This document shows, one piece after another, positions 34,330 through 47,257 of a stretch of DNA of 64,000 nucleotides. The position numbers and the translations under genes were made by a program. The stretch comes from Stictocephala bisonia. Lineage: Eukaryota > Arthropoda > Insecta > Hemiptera > Membracidae. Every line of letters begins with the position of its first letter. The first letter of the stretch is position 1. The DNA lies in contig JAQJVL010000664.1 in assembly GCA_035578905.1 (NCBI GenBank), positions 186,001 through 250,000 of the forward strand. The letters run 5' to 3'. The notes below the pieces were generated by a model, which saw nothing but the letters and a program-made list of their open reading frames with translations, searched no databases and was not told the DNA's origin.

Positions 34330-37300
34330 ATTTTAACGAAATAGTTGTCCGTAAACAATTAAATGAGTTGACCTTTTAGATATAAATAGATAATTGAACA
34401 TAAGAATTATTGTTAATTCCCCTAAACATTTTTCAAATAATAAATTTAATTCCAACTAAGTAGTAAAAGGAATATATTTACCAAAAATAAATATTTTAAC
34501 AATATATATCATATTGGAAATGTCGTTATCGGTTTTTAAGTGATACTAGAAGGAACCTTATAAACAATTTTATTGATTTTTTGGCTTACTTCTAACTATA
34601 TTAACAATGATGATATTTAAATTCATTTAATCACGCCTATAAAGAGTCAACGCAAAGTAATTTCTGTAAGTATGAATAGGTAAAGTTGAATATATGACAA
34701 TATAAGACGTGCACAAGGAAACAAAAACCCACACTCTTTGTTAGCCTCTGATTACAAACTGTGTTGTTATACTTCCATTAATGAAGTTATAGAAATGAAA
34801 GAAATTATAAAAGAGAAGATTTTATAGTAATACAATACACTTGTTTGGTTTAGTTAGTTATAATTGATAGTTAGTTAGTTAGATAATTGGCTTGAGTTTA
34901 GATAGGTTTAACTCAATAAAAACTTACAAAATAATTAAATAAAAACTACACTTTTTCTATGACTGACCCAAAAATTACCTTACTGGGCCTCAATAGTTAA
35001 TAATCATTCAGTAATGTGTAGACGGATTTGTCATGATATAGCGTCGACTAAAATGGAAAAAGCCATTTACAGTTTAGTCGCCTAGCTTTGCAGTACAAAC
35101 ACAAAAATATATCACTGCAGACAGTAAACACACATTATGCAGCAGGCCAAATACTTGCTGGATACTGTTCTCAGCTTCTATAACATGATCCCTATTTACG
35201 TACGTTGGAAATATAAATTATTTTCATTATAAATCGAGGTGAAAATAAACCTTCAATATGAAGTTAGTTCAAAATATGTATTTGTTTGTTGGAATATTTA
35301 TAAAACTGTTATATAAACAGTAAGTCTCAATACTGCAATTTCATTTAATATTTACTCCGTTGATTTAGTTAATAAATTAAATTAATCTTTATTTAATCAG
35401 TTAAATTATTTCTGTTTTTAAGTTCGTAGACCTTTTTAACTATTTTTTAAATAACGCATGGATAAAATCACTTGATTAAAATAACTGAGCTTAATTTTTT
35501 TTATAAAACATAGGGACATTTTCAATAGTTCAATAAAAACTATAAACAACAAGTTTACAGTATTTTATAGACAAATGCTTCGGAATGAAAAAAAAATAAT
35601 TAAAGCAAATTGAAAACTAAGCAGGTTAATACTGAAGCCCATTGGGTAGCTTTTTCCTATGATCTTGCAACTGTACCTTAAGAAATATCCACTTTTACAA
35701 AACCAATGTGAAGACATTCTCGACAAATGAAGTATAATATTTCTGATCTTATAATATACAAACAAGAATGAAGTGTATGAACTTACATTTAGTGTAGAGT
35801 GAAAAATTACTACCGACAGTTGTAAAGATAGTAAGTTTATTAACCTTTATCGATTTTATAACCTAAAAAACAGATATTAGGGAAAACTAATTAAATTAAT
35901 ATAATACGTTAAATAATAAATTATAATATTACATACATAAGTCCACAGAGTTAGACAAATAAAGTGATTTATACTAATAATGTGTACTTTCACCAACATT
36001 TACAATTTTTATTTTATCACTAGTAATTCTGTTATCATTGGTCTTGTGGAAAAATATTTTAATTTTCCAACACATCTCAGTTACAGTACTGGATTTAACA
36101 TTGCTTCAATAGAATAAAAAAAACAATATGCCAACTAACTATGTAGAATGTAATTGTTGAGTTCAATTACTAATAAATGCATAGATTTATATTCTATTCA
36201 GTGAGTTTAGTGTAATGATCCACCCACTTCTGATGTGACGTAGGTGCTAGGCCGATTCACAGGTGTTGCTTTAGTGATCTGTCTTTATGCCTTAGCCTGA
36301 CTGACTGACTGCCAATTGAAGATACCAATGAATTAATCTTGTTGTAAATCAAGGGTCTAAGTGGATACCCTCTTTTTATTGACCGTTGCCCTTGTGACTG
36401 CGACTGTCTAAGCGGAACCTAACTCTCAACTCTCACAGAAAACAGCATATAGTTAAACATTTTCCGATACGTTATTTTACTACATTTGTTTCACAGCTAA
36501 TCTTAAACCTATATCATGATATATTTTACTATAAAGATACCATTACTGTATTATAATTAATAAATACTAAACAATTCTTTGACAATGTAACAACAAATAT
36601 AATATGTAAATATGCAGCTAAAAACGATTTTAAAAATATCTGTTACCACATTTAGTGAACAAACATTTAGTGCTACACATTTAGCTAATAATAATCCTTA
36701 AATTAAATGTGTAAATATTAAAATCGATAGAAAGGCCAACATAGAGTGCATAAAGTTGATATATCGAGAATAGCAAATTCATAGGCTGGTTAAAACTTCA
36801 ACAGACAGTACGTTCTGGTGATGGGGCCTCTGGGAAAGATATCGATTGAGTCACAGAACGAGCCGAGCCCTTGGGATCACGAATTGTGAATCGCTGAACA
36901 TCAACTCTTAAATGATTAATTCTGATGTCTGTTTTATCTTTGATTCTTATTTAAATTTTAAATCCTTTGGAACCTCATTAGCATTCATTTATCATCAGTA
37001 TATAACTGTAGAATATGACAATATTATTACTTTATTAAATACAAAATTACGTTTTGTGTGCTGTTAAAAGTGTCCTTTCAGTAAGGAAGAAATCAAATTC
37101 AAATTATCTCGAGACTTAAATAAGCATTTTACAACTTTATAATAATCAATATTCAGCATTAAAATTAATACACCTACAGAAAAAAACAAATATTGAAATT
37201 AAATTATGATTATTTAATTTTATAGGTTACAAAAATCTCCGATAATTTATGATACAACATATTTTATATAATTTACATATATGGGTGAATTCAGGGTGTA

Positions 37301-37375
37301 TCATCTTTCTAGTGCAAAGACAACTGAAATAAACCCTTAACAACCTTGTTGATTGTTTTTTCAAAAGCTAATAAT
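34330..37375. other. AT-rich DNA, nothing recognised
   Basis: GTTAGTTAGTTAG near 34865 is a trivial repeat. No gene signal is supported. Confidence 0.5.
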
Positions 37376-37379
37376 GAAA

Positions 37380-37610
37380 TCAATCCGCGCTCTCCCATCT
37401 TCACAGTATACCAAATACACGGAACTATCCAGTTGTTAGTTTCTTTGCCTTGATACCGGGGAACAGGTTGGGATTACGACCGAGCAAATGAAAATTATGG
37501 CTGATTTTCTTGATTCGAACCGTAAACCTCTCTCCAGTCGTCTCAACAAGACCCAGTGGTAGTAGTCGTACTCTTGGAGAAACTCCCCAACATGTCAGGA
37601 CGAGGAAAAG
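37380..37610 (-). repeat. GC-richer segment with an exact B-box, possible SINE
   Basis: On the minus strand GGTTCGAATC (near 37512) fits the B-box exactly and follows GGGTCTTGTTGAGACGACTGG, where an A-box might have been. Base composition differs from the AT-rich flanks. A 74-codon minus-strand frame covers it but shows no known domain. A single isolated copy means this is only a suggestion. Confidence 0.25.
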
Positions 37611-37619
37611 ACGATAATA

Positions 37620-40600
37620 GTCATAAATTGACGTGAAATTTAATAGCAATTACATTTAGTAAGAGTAGTTCGTGAGTCTAATTGTTTAAAGTCAGATTGT
37701 ACTGATATTAAAATATTATTTTAATTTAAGTGGTATTGTGCTGTTTGTATACTTTAGTGTTCTCTTTCTTTAACTGACCATTATTATTTCTTCAGGACTA
37801 TGTAAATAAATAAACAACTAAAGAATTGGGTGAATGTTTTTTTTCAGAAGACTATTTTACCTGTATAAAGTAACAACGAGGGTTAGTAAAATAAAAAGTT
37901 AGGAATATAAAATATCAGTGACCGATTTAAACAGACAAGGTTCACCCTGTTAATGAGAAGACCGTAATACCACGTATCCAATAATTTGGCAAAATAAAAA
38001 GCTATATAAGTACTATAATGAGTGATTCAGCAAATCAGTTCACATGTTTCATGCCAGGATGAGTTTAATTAAATGCGAGTATCTTTGGTCTGAGGATAAT
38101 AAATAATATATTATCTGCTATAGATCAGTTTAACTTAAAGGGTATTAAACTTTATCGAAATTTAACAGTTTGTAATCCTATTTCCTATGCTGTTTAACTA
38201 AGAATACATTTTTAAACTCTAAATATCGATGTTATTTTGAGATAAGAATTTGGGAGTTTAATAGTCTTATCTATTAGAAAAGGTTAAGAAAAAAGTAGCG
38301 CTAAACGATTACAACTATATAGCTTAAACATATAATATTATAAAAGAAAAGAAAATTTACAATAAATGTTTGTAAGTTGTTGTAACAGACTATGAAAAGT
38401 AGAGTTTTTGTAGCTAAAATATATGAAACCTCACACCACTCAACAACCAATAAACAAGAATACTTCCCTGCCATAAAACAATTTTTTGCATTAGTACAGG
38501 TCAAATACATATGTACATACATAAATTATATTAGGTTCTAGTATAAATAAAAATAATAATAATAGTAATGTAAAGATAATCAAAATCAACACCTGTTATA
38601 AAATCAAACTACATTTTCTACTCTGTAAATTCAAGGACGCTGTAAAAGTTTATTGAACTAGAAAATTTTTTAATTTTTTTCTAAATGAGTTCTGAGAGTT
38701 ATGATTTCATATGTGACAATAAGGTTCTTGGCAGCAAAGGGAAGCTAAGAGCCATGAACCCATCTACCAATGAGACACATGAGGGTTGGTGATTCCCTGG
38801 CAATCTCATCTTGGCACTTGTAGCTGACAATCACATTAGCGGCTCTAAAGTAAGAAAGTACTCCATAAATTACAAAGTATATCGCAATACAACCTCATTC
38901 TCGTGGCAGACTAGAGCCAATAGTTTCAAATCATTCATTTTTAAAGTTACTATGGATAATAAAGCTTCGACAAAAACCTTGTTAACAGTTAATTAAATCA
39001 TGTTCCTATCAAAGTACAATTCTAATGTACAAAATAAAGACTGGGTTCATTTAGGTGTTTATTCAAGGATTAACAGCAGTTTAGTTACTGTTGTTTCACT
39101 CCGTGGAAATTATGTCTGTGATTGTTAACATGACAATACGAGAGCAACTGTACAGTTTAAATTGTAATTTGTTCTTATACAAATAACAGTCCTTATATGA
39201 ATTAATCAGTATATCAGCATTAGTGTATTCGAAAATGGTGTCAAATATCTTTGAAATAATTTGAAAATAAAAAGTTATAATACGATGATTTATCTCTATA
39301 AATTAACAATTTTTATTTGAAAGTAAATAATTCCTTTTAAATAAAAATAGTAATGATAAATTAAAGAATGGTTTTTATTTAATAACAATTATGTTACTGA
39401 ATAAATAATGTTACTAATAACTATTCATTTAATTCAAAATACAATTAATAAATGAAAAAACATAAGCTAGTGTATCCTAACTTTTATAAATGTTACAAAT
39501 TTATATATAATAAAATCCTCACCCATCTTGTGTTATACAAATTATAATAATACCAAGGTCAAGATTAATGTAAATGGAGTAATATGTTAATAACTATACA
39601 TAGGCCGTTTAGAAACGACATTTTCAACATACTTTTGCGAGAGAGGTGCAAATATTGGTACAAGTAAGACAGAGAACTACTCTTACCCCACTGTGTGCAA
39701 GAATAATGACGTTTATGTGAAACAATGAGTGAAGTTACAAAAAAAGTTAAATATTGCTATAAATAATATTTAAAAGATGTCATTGCAACCAGAGTGGGTG
39801 GTTACGAGGCGAGCATGCAATAGCAAGTCCCTCCCACTTTACTTAATTAGCAGCAGTGACAATTGGTTCGCGTAAAAACACTAACAAATCAAGCTTAGAA
39901 TGATTAAATAAAATAATTATTTACTATTAAAACAACAATTAATGATCAATAGCAATAACGTAGTGAATAGTATTGCAAACAATAAATATCATTTAAACAA
40001 TCTTGTACAGTTCGGTACAGTTATTTTTTCAACAACACACTTATATGGAATTTGAACACTTGACGGTGGAAGTTAGTACCCCGTGAAATAAGGGAGCTCG
40101 TAGAAAGACTCCCCTCTGCTACTGGAACCCCTACATGCGCTGAATATAACACGCAGGTCATTTTCTACCTGACCCATTTATAAAAAAATTAATAATAATA
40201 CTGCAAAATCCTATTACACGGTGTAAAACACATGTAATCTTTACAAGTTGAATTTTTAGAAGTTGGTTTAGTTAATTCCTTAGAAATGTATTTATGTATG
40301 CGGTAATATTAAATATGTATACGTGTGAATTAAACATTTTTGTCTTCTAAATTCAAAATTTAATTATTGCTTTTGAATTTAGACTAACAGTTTTGGGTCC
40401 CCTATCATTCTTATCATTATTTATTGTTGTTGTCACTTCCATTTCTGTCGTTTCAGAAAACACTCACAAAATATTCCAATAAAACTGACTTAAAATGATT
40501 GTGTAGACTTTCTCACCAACACAGTATGATCACATTTGTCAACGACCCACTAGTCGATTCGACTAGTGGCACACTCCTGTAGTACAGTTTCCTAGGGACA

Positions 40601-40640
40601 AAATGTAGGTGGTTGCTCTATGCTTGGTCATCTCAATACC
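37620..40640. other. AT-rich DNA, nothing recognised
   Basis: Short frames near 38301-38522 and 38811-38996 look like chance. A perfect short palindrome CCACTAGTCGA-T-TCGACTAGTGG lies at 40547-40569. Confidence 0.45.
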
Positions 40641-40643
40641 AAC

Positions 40644-40739
40644 ATGGCGTCAGCTCAATTGTTGTCATCAACGGGGACGATACTAGAGAAGTCTGGGATG
40701 TCCGTATTGGGAGGCAGTCAGGGTTCGGGTATTGAGTAG
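40644..40739 (+). CDS. Possible 31-codon ORF leading into a minisatellite
   Basis: An ATG in a favourable context (CCAACATGGCG) opens a frame beginning MASAQLLSSTGTILEKSG that ends at TAG in the first unit of the 33-bp array. The local sequence is less AT-rich than the surroundings. It could be a first exon remnant, a chance ORF or the unique flank of the repeat. No homologue is recognised. Confidence 0.15.
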   Translation: MASAQLLSSTGTILEKSGMSVLGGSQGSGIE

Positions 40740-40945
40740 GGGGGAGGCGGTCAGGGTTCGGGTGTTGAGTAGGGGGGAGGCAGTCAGGGTTCGGGTGTTG
40801 AGTAGGAGGGAGGCTGTCAGGGTTCGGGTGTTGAGTAGGGGGGAGGTTATCAGGGTTCGGGTGTTGAGTAGGGGGGATGTAGTCAGGGTTTGGGTGTTGA
40901 GTAGGGGGAGGCAGTCAGGGTTCGGGTTTTGAATAGGGGCATTTA
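40705..40945 (+). repeat. 33-bp G-rich minisatellite, about seven copies
   Basis: Unit GGGTTCGGGTGTTGAGTAGG followed by a G-rich GGGGAGGCAGTCA block. The length is a multiple of three, giving a spurious repetitive 66-codon frame. Clustered GGG runs could form G-quadruplexes on this strand. Confidence 0.92.
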
Positions 40946-40949
40946 TACG

Positions 40950-42940
40950 TACATATATAGGTATTTTAGTTGCTCTAGCTGGTTTATTAATAAATGGTCC
41001 AAACTCATAAATTCAAACTCAGTTAGTAACTAGACTACACAGGCCATTTTTACGTATCCTTAACTCAAGTAACCGTTCTTATTAGTCTTAAAATACACTC
41101 AACCTCTGTCAGCATCTTGAATCTCATCTGATACTTATTCTCATTGCCTTTGAATATCCTATTAAGATCACACTGCTAGTGAAAGCTATGATTGAGAAAG
41201 AAACATAGCAGATAAAATAATCTGTAATCAAGCAATAAATAAATTGAGTAAACAATAGATGTGTTGAAGAAATGAGAATGTACATAGGAAATAGTTAAGT
41301 TTTGTTTTTTATATAATACATATAAAAAGTCATTATGCATATATTGACTGCAAGGTGTAAATATAAACGATGCATTATTTCACCATGTGATAAATTATGC
41401 CATAAATCATCTGATATTGATGATGGGAGCTTATTGCGTAAAAATTACTTGATTGAACATCACTCAAGTTGGGAAAAAGGACACCTTTTTATTCAACAAG
41501 TTTAATTAGCTTTGATTTTAATAAGAAATTCCTAACAAACAAATATAGGCTTTTCTAAATAACTTTATTTTATAAAAATATCTCAATTAATAGAAGTTAT
41601 TGATACATATTTAATAGTATAAAATTGATTTTCTATTGGAGATTGTAGAGGAATTGAGGAAAATGTTTATTCATTTCCAAAAATATACTGCTGATTATTA
41701 TATTTAACTGAATAGTTTTCAAGTGATGTAAATGTTATTTAAGGTTTTATATATATATATTACTATCAAAATATTGTGATTTTCTAATAATAATTATAGA
41801 GTTGGCCTACATTAATAGTCATATTATACTTTGGTTTGCCTAAATTTAAATATGTTTTAAAGAGACAATTATCCTACTAATCATGTAGGAAAATTTTATA
41901 AAACCAAAACACTTGATCTTGAAGTTAAGATCATATGTTTAGTATACATGTGAAGTCCACTACTGTAACATATGATACAGGAGGAAACCCAATTTGAATG
42001 TGCGGACTACCTAATTTGACAGCATGAAACTCCGAACCGTAAAAACGTCACATATTTTAGTTTCTTACGTAGAAAAGCAGACAAACAGTGGAACCTTATT
42101 AGACTGTTTTAGTTTTGTTTAACAAAGACTGTGTAAATTCTATTTTTTTAAAATCTTGATTATGAAAATATATTGTTCCTTCTGAGTCAGTTTATCGAAT
42201 TGTAACCTCATTTAGCTAAACTAACCTCTTATACATACATAAGCTAAGACGTTTATTAATGAGATAAGGGCTAATGATAAATATAATGATTACAGCGATG
42301 AGACAAATATAAAAACTAATGTAAAATCATTAAGTTAAGCTTAAAACTTCCATCTCAAATTTAAAATCAATGCAAATAATTTTAATGAGTATTTCCATTG
42401 CTAGCAGGGGTGGCCAGCATGTTTGATTATTTAAGTGTTTCTAAGAATCTTTAAATTATGTAATAAAAGAGGCTAAGCAGCAGTTTCCTAAAGTTCAAGT
42501 GGTCAGTTTCGACTTTCAAAGGAATGGAAAGGGAGTTCTCAAGCATTTTTCCACTAAAAGGAGTATGTTTTAAAAAGTTTAAGTATATTGGTTTGGTATA
42601 ACAAGATATACATAAGGGAAAGTTAACAGATTTATGGGTTTTATAGAAATCATTACAAGGTTGGTGTCTTAAAAAAAATATCCTCATATCTTTCTTTTAG
42701 AGTTTATATAAGAAAATTTATCGTTGGTTCTCACTTCTATTTACTGACAAAGTATATGATGGATACGAGAATATGATCCCATAGTATAATGTCTTAGGTA
42801 GGTATCTTATTATGAAAATGCCACTACTTCCTGGAGGTAAACTCTGTATGAGAATAGATATTCGAGTGTTCATCGAATGTCATTCCAAGAATGATATTAT
42901 TTAAAGATCGTTAAATTATTGTTTTATCAAAGATTAAGAT
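40950..42940. other. AT-rich DNA, nothing recognised
   Basis: No supported feature. The 78-codon minus-strand frame at 42451-42687 has no domain signature. Confidence 0.5.
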
Positions 42941-42943
42941 ACT

Positions 42944-43050
42944 TATTTACCAAGACTAGGATCGAACCAAGAACCCTGAGGTACACCTATCGCTATTAAC
43001 ACCTCAGGATAGAGAAGACGGTGAAGATATCCAGCATCATCTACAGTAGT
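42944..43050 (-). repeat. Possible SINE head or LINE reverse-transcriptase scrap
   Basis: On the minus strand GGTTCTTGGTTCGATCCTAG contains an exact B-box. The same stretch can be read as GVPQGSWFDPS, like the GVPQGSVLGP block of LINE reverse transcriptases, with an open upstream frame of about 25 codons. The two readings cannot be separated by eye. Confidence 0.25.
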
Positions 43051-43499
43051 GAATAACAGATTCTGCCTCCTTTCCAGATGACTATTACCAGCAACTAATT
43101 ACTAAATTATATCAATTAAAACAACATAATTTAACTGTTTTGAAACTAATTTCTATGTAATACGTATAATCAACAACAAACATATACCCCCATACAACTA
43201 TCAAACATAATTGCAAGCATTATGGAATATTTTTAAAATCCCTCTGTTTTGATCGATAATTGCCAAATTTTATTACCATAATATTTTGTAAGTACCACAA
43301 AAGTTACGTATAGTTTAGTATTTTTGTGTGTTTTGTCATTGACTTGACTATAGCCTCTTAATGAAAGACACTACAGAAAAATAAGACTTATGAAGTGAAA
43401 TGAGAAACTAACCGATTTGATTTTTTACGTTGTTCTTCATCCTTACGAGAAATATTTTATCACCAATTCAGAGAGAATTTTCAAAAGCTATTTTTGTGT

Positions 43500-45677
43500 T
43501 CTTAATGTGGATTTAAAGTTACAGAGTTCTTATCAACTTTGTCATATTATATTGATTTTGTTTTTCCTGTGAAAAAGGTTAAATATAGGCCTAAAAAATA
43601 TCCTACAAAAATAGTGCTAAGCCAGGATTTGATTAGTCTGGAAAATAGAATGTTGGCTATGTATTCCTTTTCAAACATCTTGAGTCTGCTCATCCATTAC
43701 GTCAACAGTATTGAGACACTAAGAAGAAATTTCGAACTAGTATCCTCTCTGCTAAGGCTGTCTCAGTTCTGAGTCACGTAACCGAAACTAGCAACAAACC
43801 AAAGGCTGTATGTAACGTCATTGAGGGCATTCAATCCCATAACCCTGACATTTTCTAAGCTATTCATAAAAACTGGTGAGGCAAACTTCCTTACTGATCC
43901 TTTGGAGGTCTCATGTGTTAAACATATACTTCTCCAATATAGGCCAGCGACTGGGAAATGCAGGATTGACAATTTGGCAACATAAGTCAATGCAGGACAT
44001 ATCTTCATCACTGTTTTTGAAGAGCACAGACGAATGATAGGTTATGTCAGCGATAAAGTCTCTGAAACTTAGCCATTCCGCAGGGGACGATAAAATATCT
44101 TCTAGTCTATTGAAAGATATTGCTGAACAGCTTGCTATTCCCTTGACCCATATTGTTAATTCATCCATTGGGGATGGTAAATTTCCATCAGCATTTAAGA
44201 AAGCTGTAAACAAACATTTTATAAAGATGGGATATCCCTCAGATTTCCATAACTACATACCTATTTCTATCATGTCGACTTTTACAAAAGTATTAGGGAA
44301 ACTAATTCTAGGTAGGTTGTTGTCATTTATCATAGTAAACAATGTTTTATTTGCAAAGCAGTTTAGTTTCAGAACTACTCAGGATGCTATGTTCTGCTTC
44401 ATTTCTAATGTGATCGAGGCTCTGGTTAAACAAAATCAATCATTTGGCATCTTCTTAGATCTAAATAAGGCGTTTGATGTGGTAAACCATGATGTGCTAT
44501 TGCATAAAATACAACGACTTGGTATAAGAGGTCTTGCATTTCAGTGGTTGTCAACCATCCTTATCGGGCGAAGCCATGTTGTTAAGGTCCCCTTTTTGGA
44601 TGAGTTTGCATGTCTGGGTAGTAAGCTGTCTCCTTGTGAAAGTGTGAGAACAGGTGTCACCCAAGGTTCGGTTTTGGGACCGGTATTGTTCTTGCTATTT
44701 ATAAATAACAAATATTACGGCATAAGTAGCGGAAATATTTGTCTGTTTGCTAACGACAACTCATTCAATCTTTCCTATAAAAACCGAGAAGTTCTTGAGG
44801 GTGAAACATTTATTAAATGCAGTGCCCTCCTGCAATGTTTGGATATTAATTGTCTCACAGTTAACAGTAAAAAAGCAAAAGTTATTAACTCTCTCTTTAG
44901 ACGCAAAAAATAACGACATTCATATAAATTCCAAAGTCTGTACGGGTAACTCTAAAATTCAATCTTCTGAATATATACATTTTGGGGCTGTTAGTTGACT
45001 CCAATCTAAACTATCACCCAATCTAGACATTGACAATGTTTGTGAGTTTTACGTAGACTCTCTAACTATGCTAACTGAGATATACAATTATCGGCTTATC
45101 ATGGTTGTATTTATCCTCAAATGATATATGTTTTTCCAATATGGGGTACTGAATCTACTGGTACTCAGCACATCTTCCATTTCCAGAAGAAGGCTTTAAG
45201 AGTTATTCTGGGTTTCAAGAAATCCCAATCTTTCAGAGGCATGGGCAAATCTATTGACTTTCCCAAGTTTGTACATCCTAGAAGTGCTGAAGTTTTTTAA
45301 ACAAAATTGTCAACTTCACGCCTATACACGAACATATTCAACATATAAACTGAGAAATTTCAATAGAATTTCTACTCCAAAACACCGTACCACGTTTTTT
45401 TAAAAGTAAATGTGTGCTTCTGCAATTAGAATATTTAATAACCTTCCATCACGTCTTAGGGCTCAGTCCTCATTACATAATTTTAGAAAGATGTTAAAGG
45501 GTTTTCTCTTATCTAAGGAATATAACTCAATAAGTGCCTTTCTAGCAGATAAAGAAATATTGTAAATATATAGTGTTGTTTGTGTAGTGTTGTATTGACC
45601 ACATATTACTATTTTGACTGTGTCATGCAATGTTCAATTGTTAATCGACAATAACATATTTAAATTTGATTTGATTG
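43500..45677 (+). mobile_element. Decayed non-LTR retrotransposon (LINE), 5'-truncated
   Basis: Coherent remains of one LINE: linker before the reverse transcriptase (43510-44040), reverse transcriptase (44044-44913), C-terminal region (to 45565) and a 3' tail ATTTGATTTGATTG at about 45664-45677. The tail type and motifs fit the CR1/Jockey-like groups, but the clade is not decided. Endonuclease sequence is not seen upstream, so the element is 5'-truncated as usual for LINEs. Confidence 0.85.
43510..45565 (+). pseudogene. LINE ORF2 reverse transcriptase, frameshifted, FAND catalytic box
   Basis: The protein copies LINE RNA into DNA at the target. Pieces in order: YYIDFVFPVKKVK (43542), a stretch with NPDIF and FSNIG split by two frameshifts and stops (43780-44040), then a 289-codon frame from ATG 44044. 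In that frame FLDLNKAFDVVNH (residues 137-149) is the first Asp box, GVTQGSVLGP (204-213) the primer-grip block with Thr for the usual Pro, and FAND (235-238) the catalytic YADD box with Asn replacing the first Asp, which should abolish activity. A frameshift near 44890 leads into SLDAKNNDIHINSK, then IWGTESTGTQHIF and LQKRALRV-like FQKKALRVILGF. A NLPSRLRAQSSLHNFRKMLK segment ends at TAA near 45563. Confidence 0.85.
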
Positions 45678-45679
45678 CT

Positions 45680-47255
45680 ACACTATTTGATGACTGTCTT
45701 TACTCACAAATAAAGTTATAAGTTTCAGAAACAAATTTATCTAGTTCTATCACGTTTTTCTTATCTGATTTATTATAATCATATTTTACGAAACTGCTCC
45801 TACATTAATCGAATGAAACTTATTTCATGTAGTAGTATTGTTCCTAATTTTAATTCTTAAAATTTGAATTTTGAAAATTAAAATGCATATTAAAAATATA
45901 AATATAAAAATTAAAGCAGTAAAATAAAAATAAATCAACCAATTAAATACTATATTAGTTTATAAAGGTACAAAATAAATAATAATTGGTACAAAATGGA
46001 GTGATAAATTGTTTGTATAACAATTGGTAATACCAACCTCAACATTATCACTTCAGTTACACGAATCTTTATTTGCGAACATCAAAAGATTTGGATACAA
46101 CTTGTTCCTTTTTGGGTCTGAAATGTTAACACTATTTATATTCACAAATAAGTCATCAAAGGGTAATGCTTAGGTGTATGACCATTTTATCTTGTATAAG
46201 ACATTAATTTACATAGGGTTCGATTAACAGGATTTATATTTGGTATAGGTTCTAAAGCTTTTGTTAGTGGCACTTCTTATATTTAAAGTATATTTTGTAA
46301 TGCTTTTAGTCTTATATATTTTTTTAAAACGTCTTATTTTTTTAAAACGTCATACAAATTGACATCGTCATATAATGTGTATACAACTTAATTCCGCACG
46401 AAAAATGTTATATTTCAGCAATCCAGATATGTATATGTAATGTATCATAGGCTTTTATTGTGGTAATCGTTATAAAATATAGGTGTATTTGTTATAATAC
46501 AGTTGAATTATTTACTATTAAATTTTATTTTTTGAACCTATTTACATTATGGGTATTCAATAAACATTCAAGTATATTTTCAAACTTAACAATTATGGAA
46601 GTTAAATAATGAAACATTAATCAACATTTGGACCGAATCAAGTGTTGACAGCTACTCAAAATGTTACGATGTTGTAGTGTTTCAATCCAGTATTTAATTA
46701 ATTGGTTTTATTTAGGTGAGTCTAAATTAACTCACAAAGCAGATAATCCATCCTGTAATGGAAATGTGCTTTATTAAGTTACACAAACATGTATTACAGT
46801 AATTTAATGTCATCAATCCAATTGTATGGTTTTAATTGATTATAAAAAACAGTATTACCAACAAATTAGGACTACCTTATTTTAAATAACTCTTTTACTT
46901 GTTAATATTTACATTGGTTTTGTTGAAACTAACATAACTAAAGATAACAAAAATTTAACACAAAATAACTATCTTTTTAATTTACTTAACTGATCGAAAT
47001 GTAGATTAAACTACTCATTACTTATATATTTTAATAATACTATGAGATGTTACATTTTCTATAGAAATGCTGTAAAGTTTATTTTAGCACAACTCAGTTA
47101 TCCTTGTTAAACTTTGTTTTGTTTCATTTTATTATGTTATCTAAATAAAATATTCCACATTTAGTGAACAATTTATTGTACACATAATTTAAAGTAGAGC
47201 AAATAAATGGAAGCCCCACATTAAATATAAAAACTGTGAAATTGGGAAACTATTA
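45680..47255. other. AT-rich DNA, nothing recognised
   Basis: A direct duplication of TTTTTTTAAAACGTC lies near 46320-46350. No gene signal. Confidence 0.5.
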
Positions 47256-47257
47256 AA

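Noticed and set aside
37592..37609. ATGTCAGGACGAGGAAAAG reads MSGRGK, the start of histone H4/H2A
   Set aside because: Only six residues match; the frame continues with unrelated residues and no histone fold sequence follows. Chance match.
38735..38790. tRNA-like stretch on the minus strand (GGGTTCATGGCTC)
   Set aside because: The B-box fit is poor and the A-box spacing is too short for a tRNA or SINE head.
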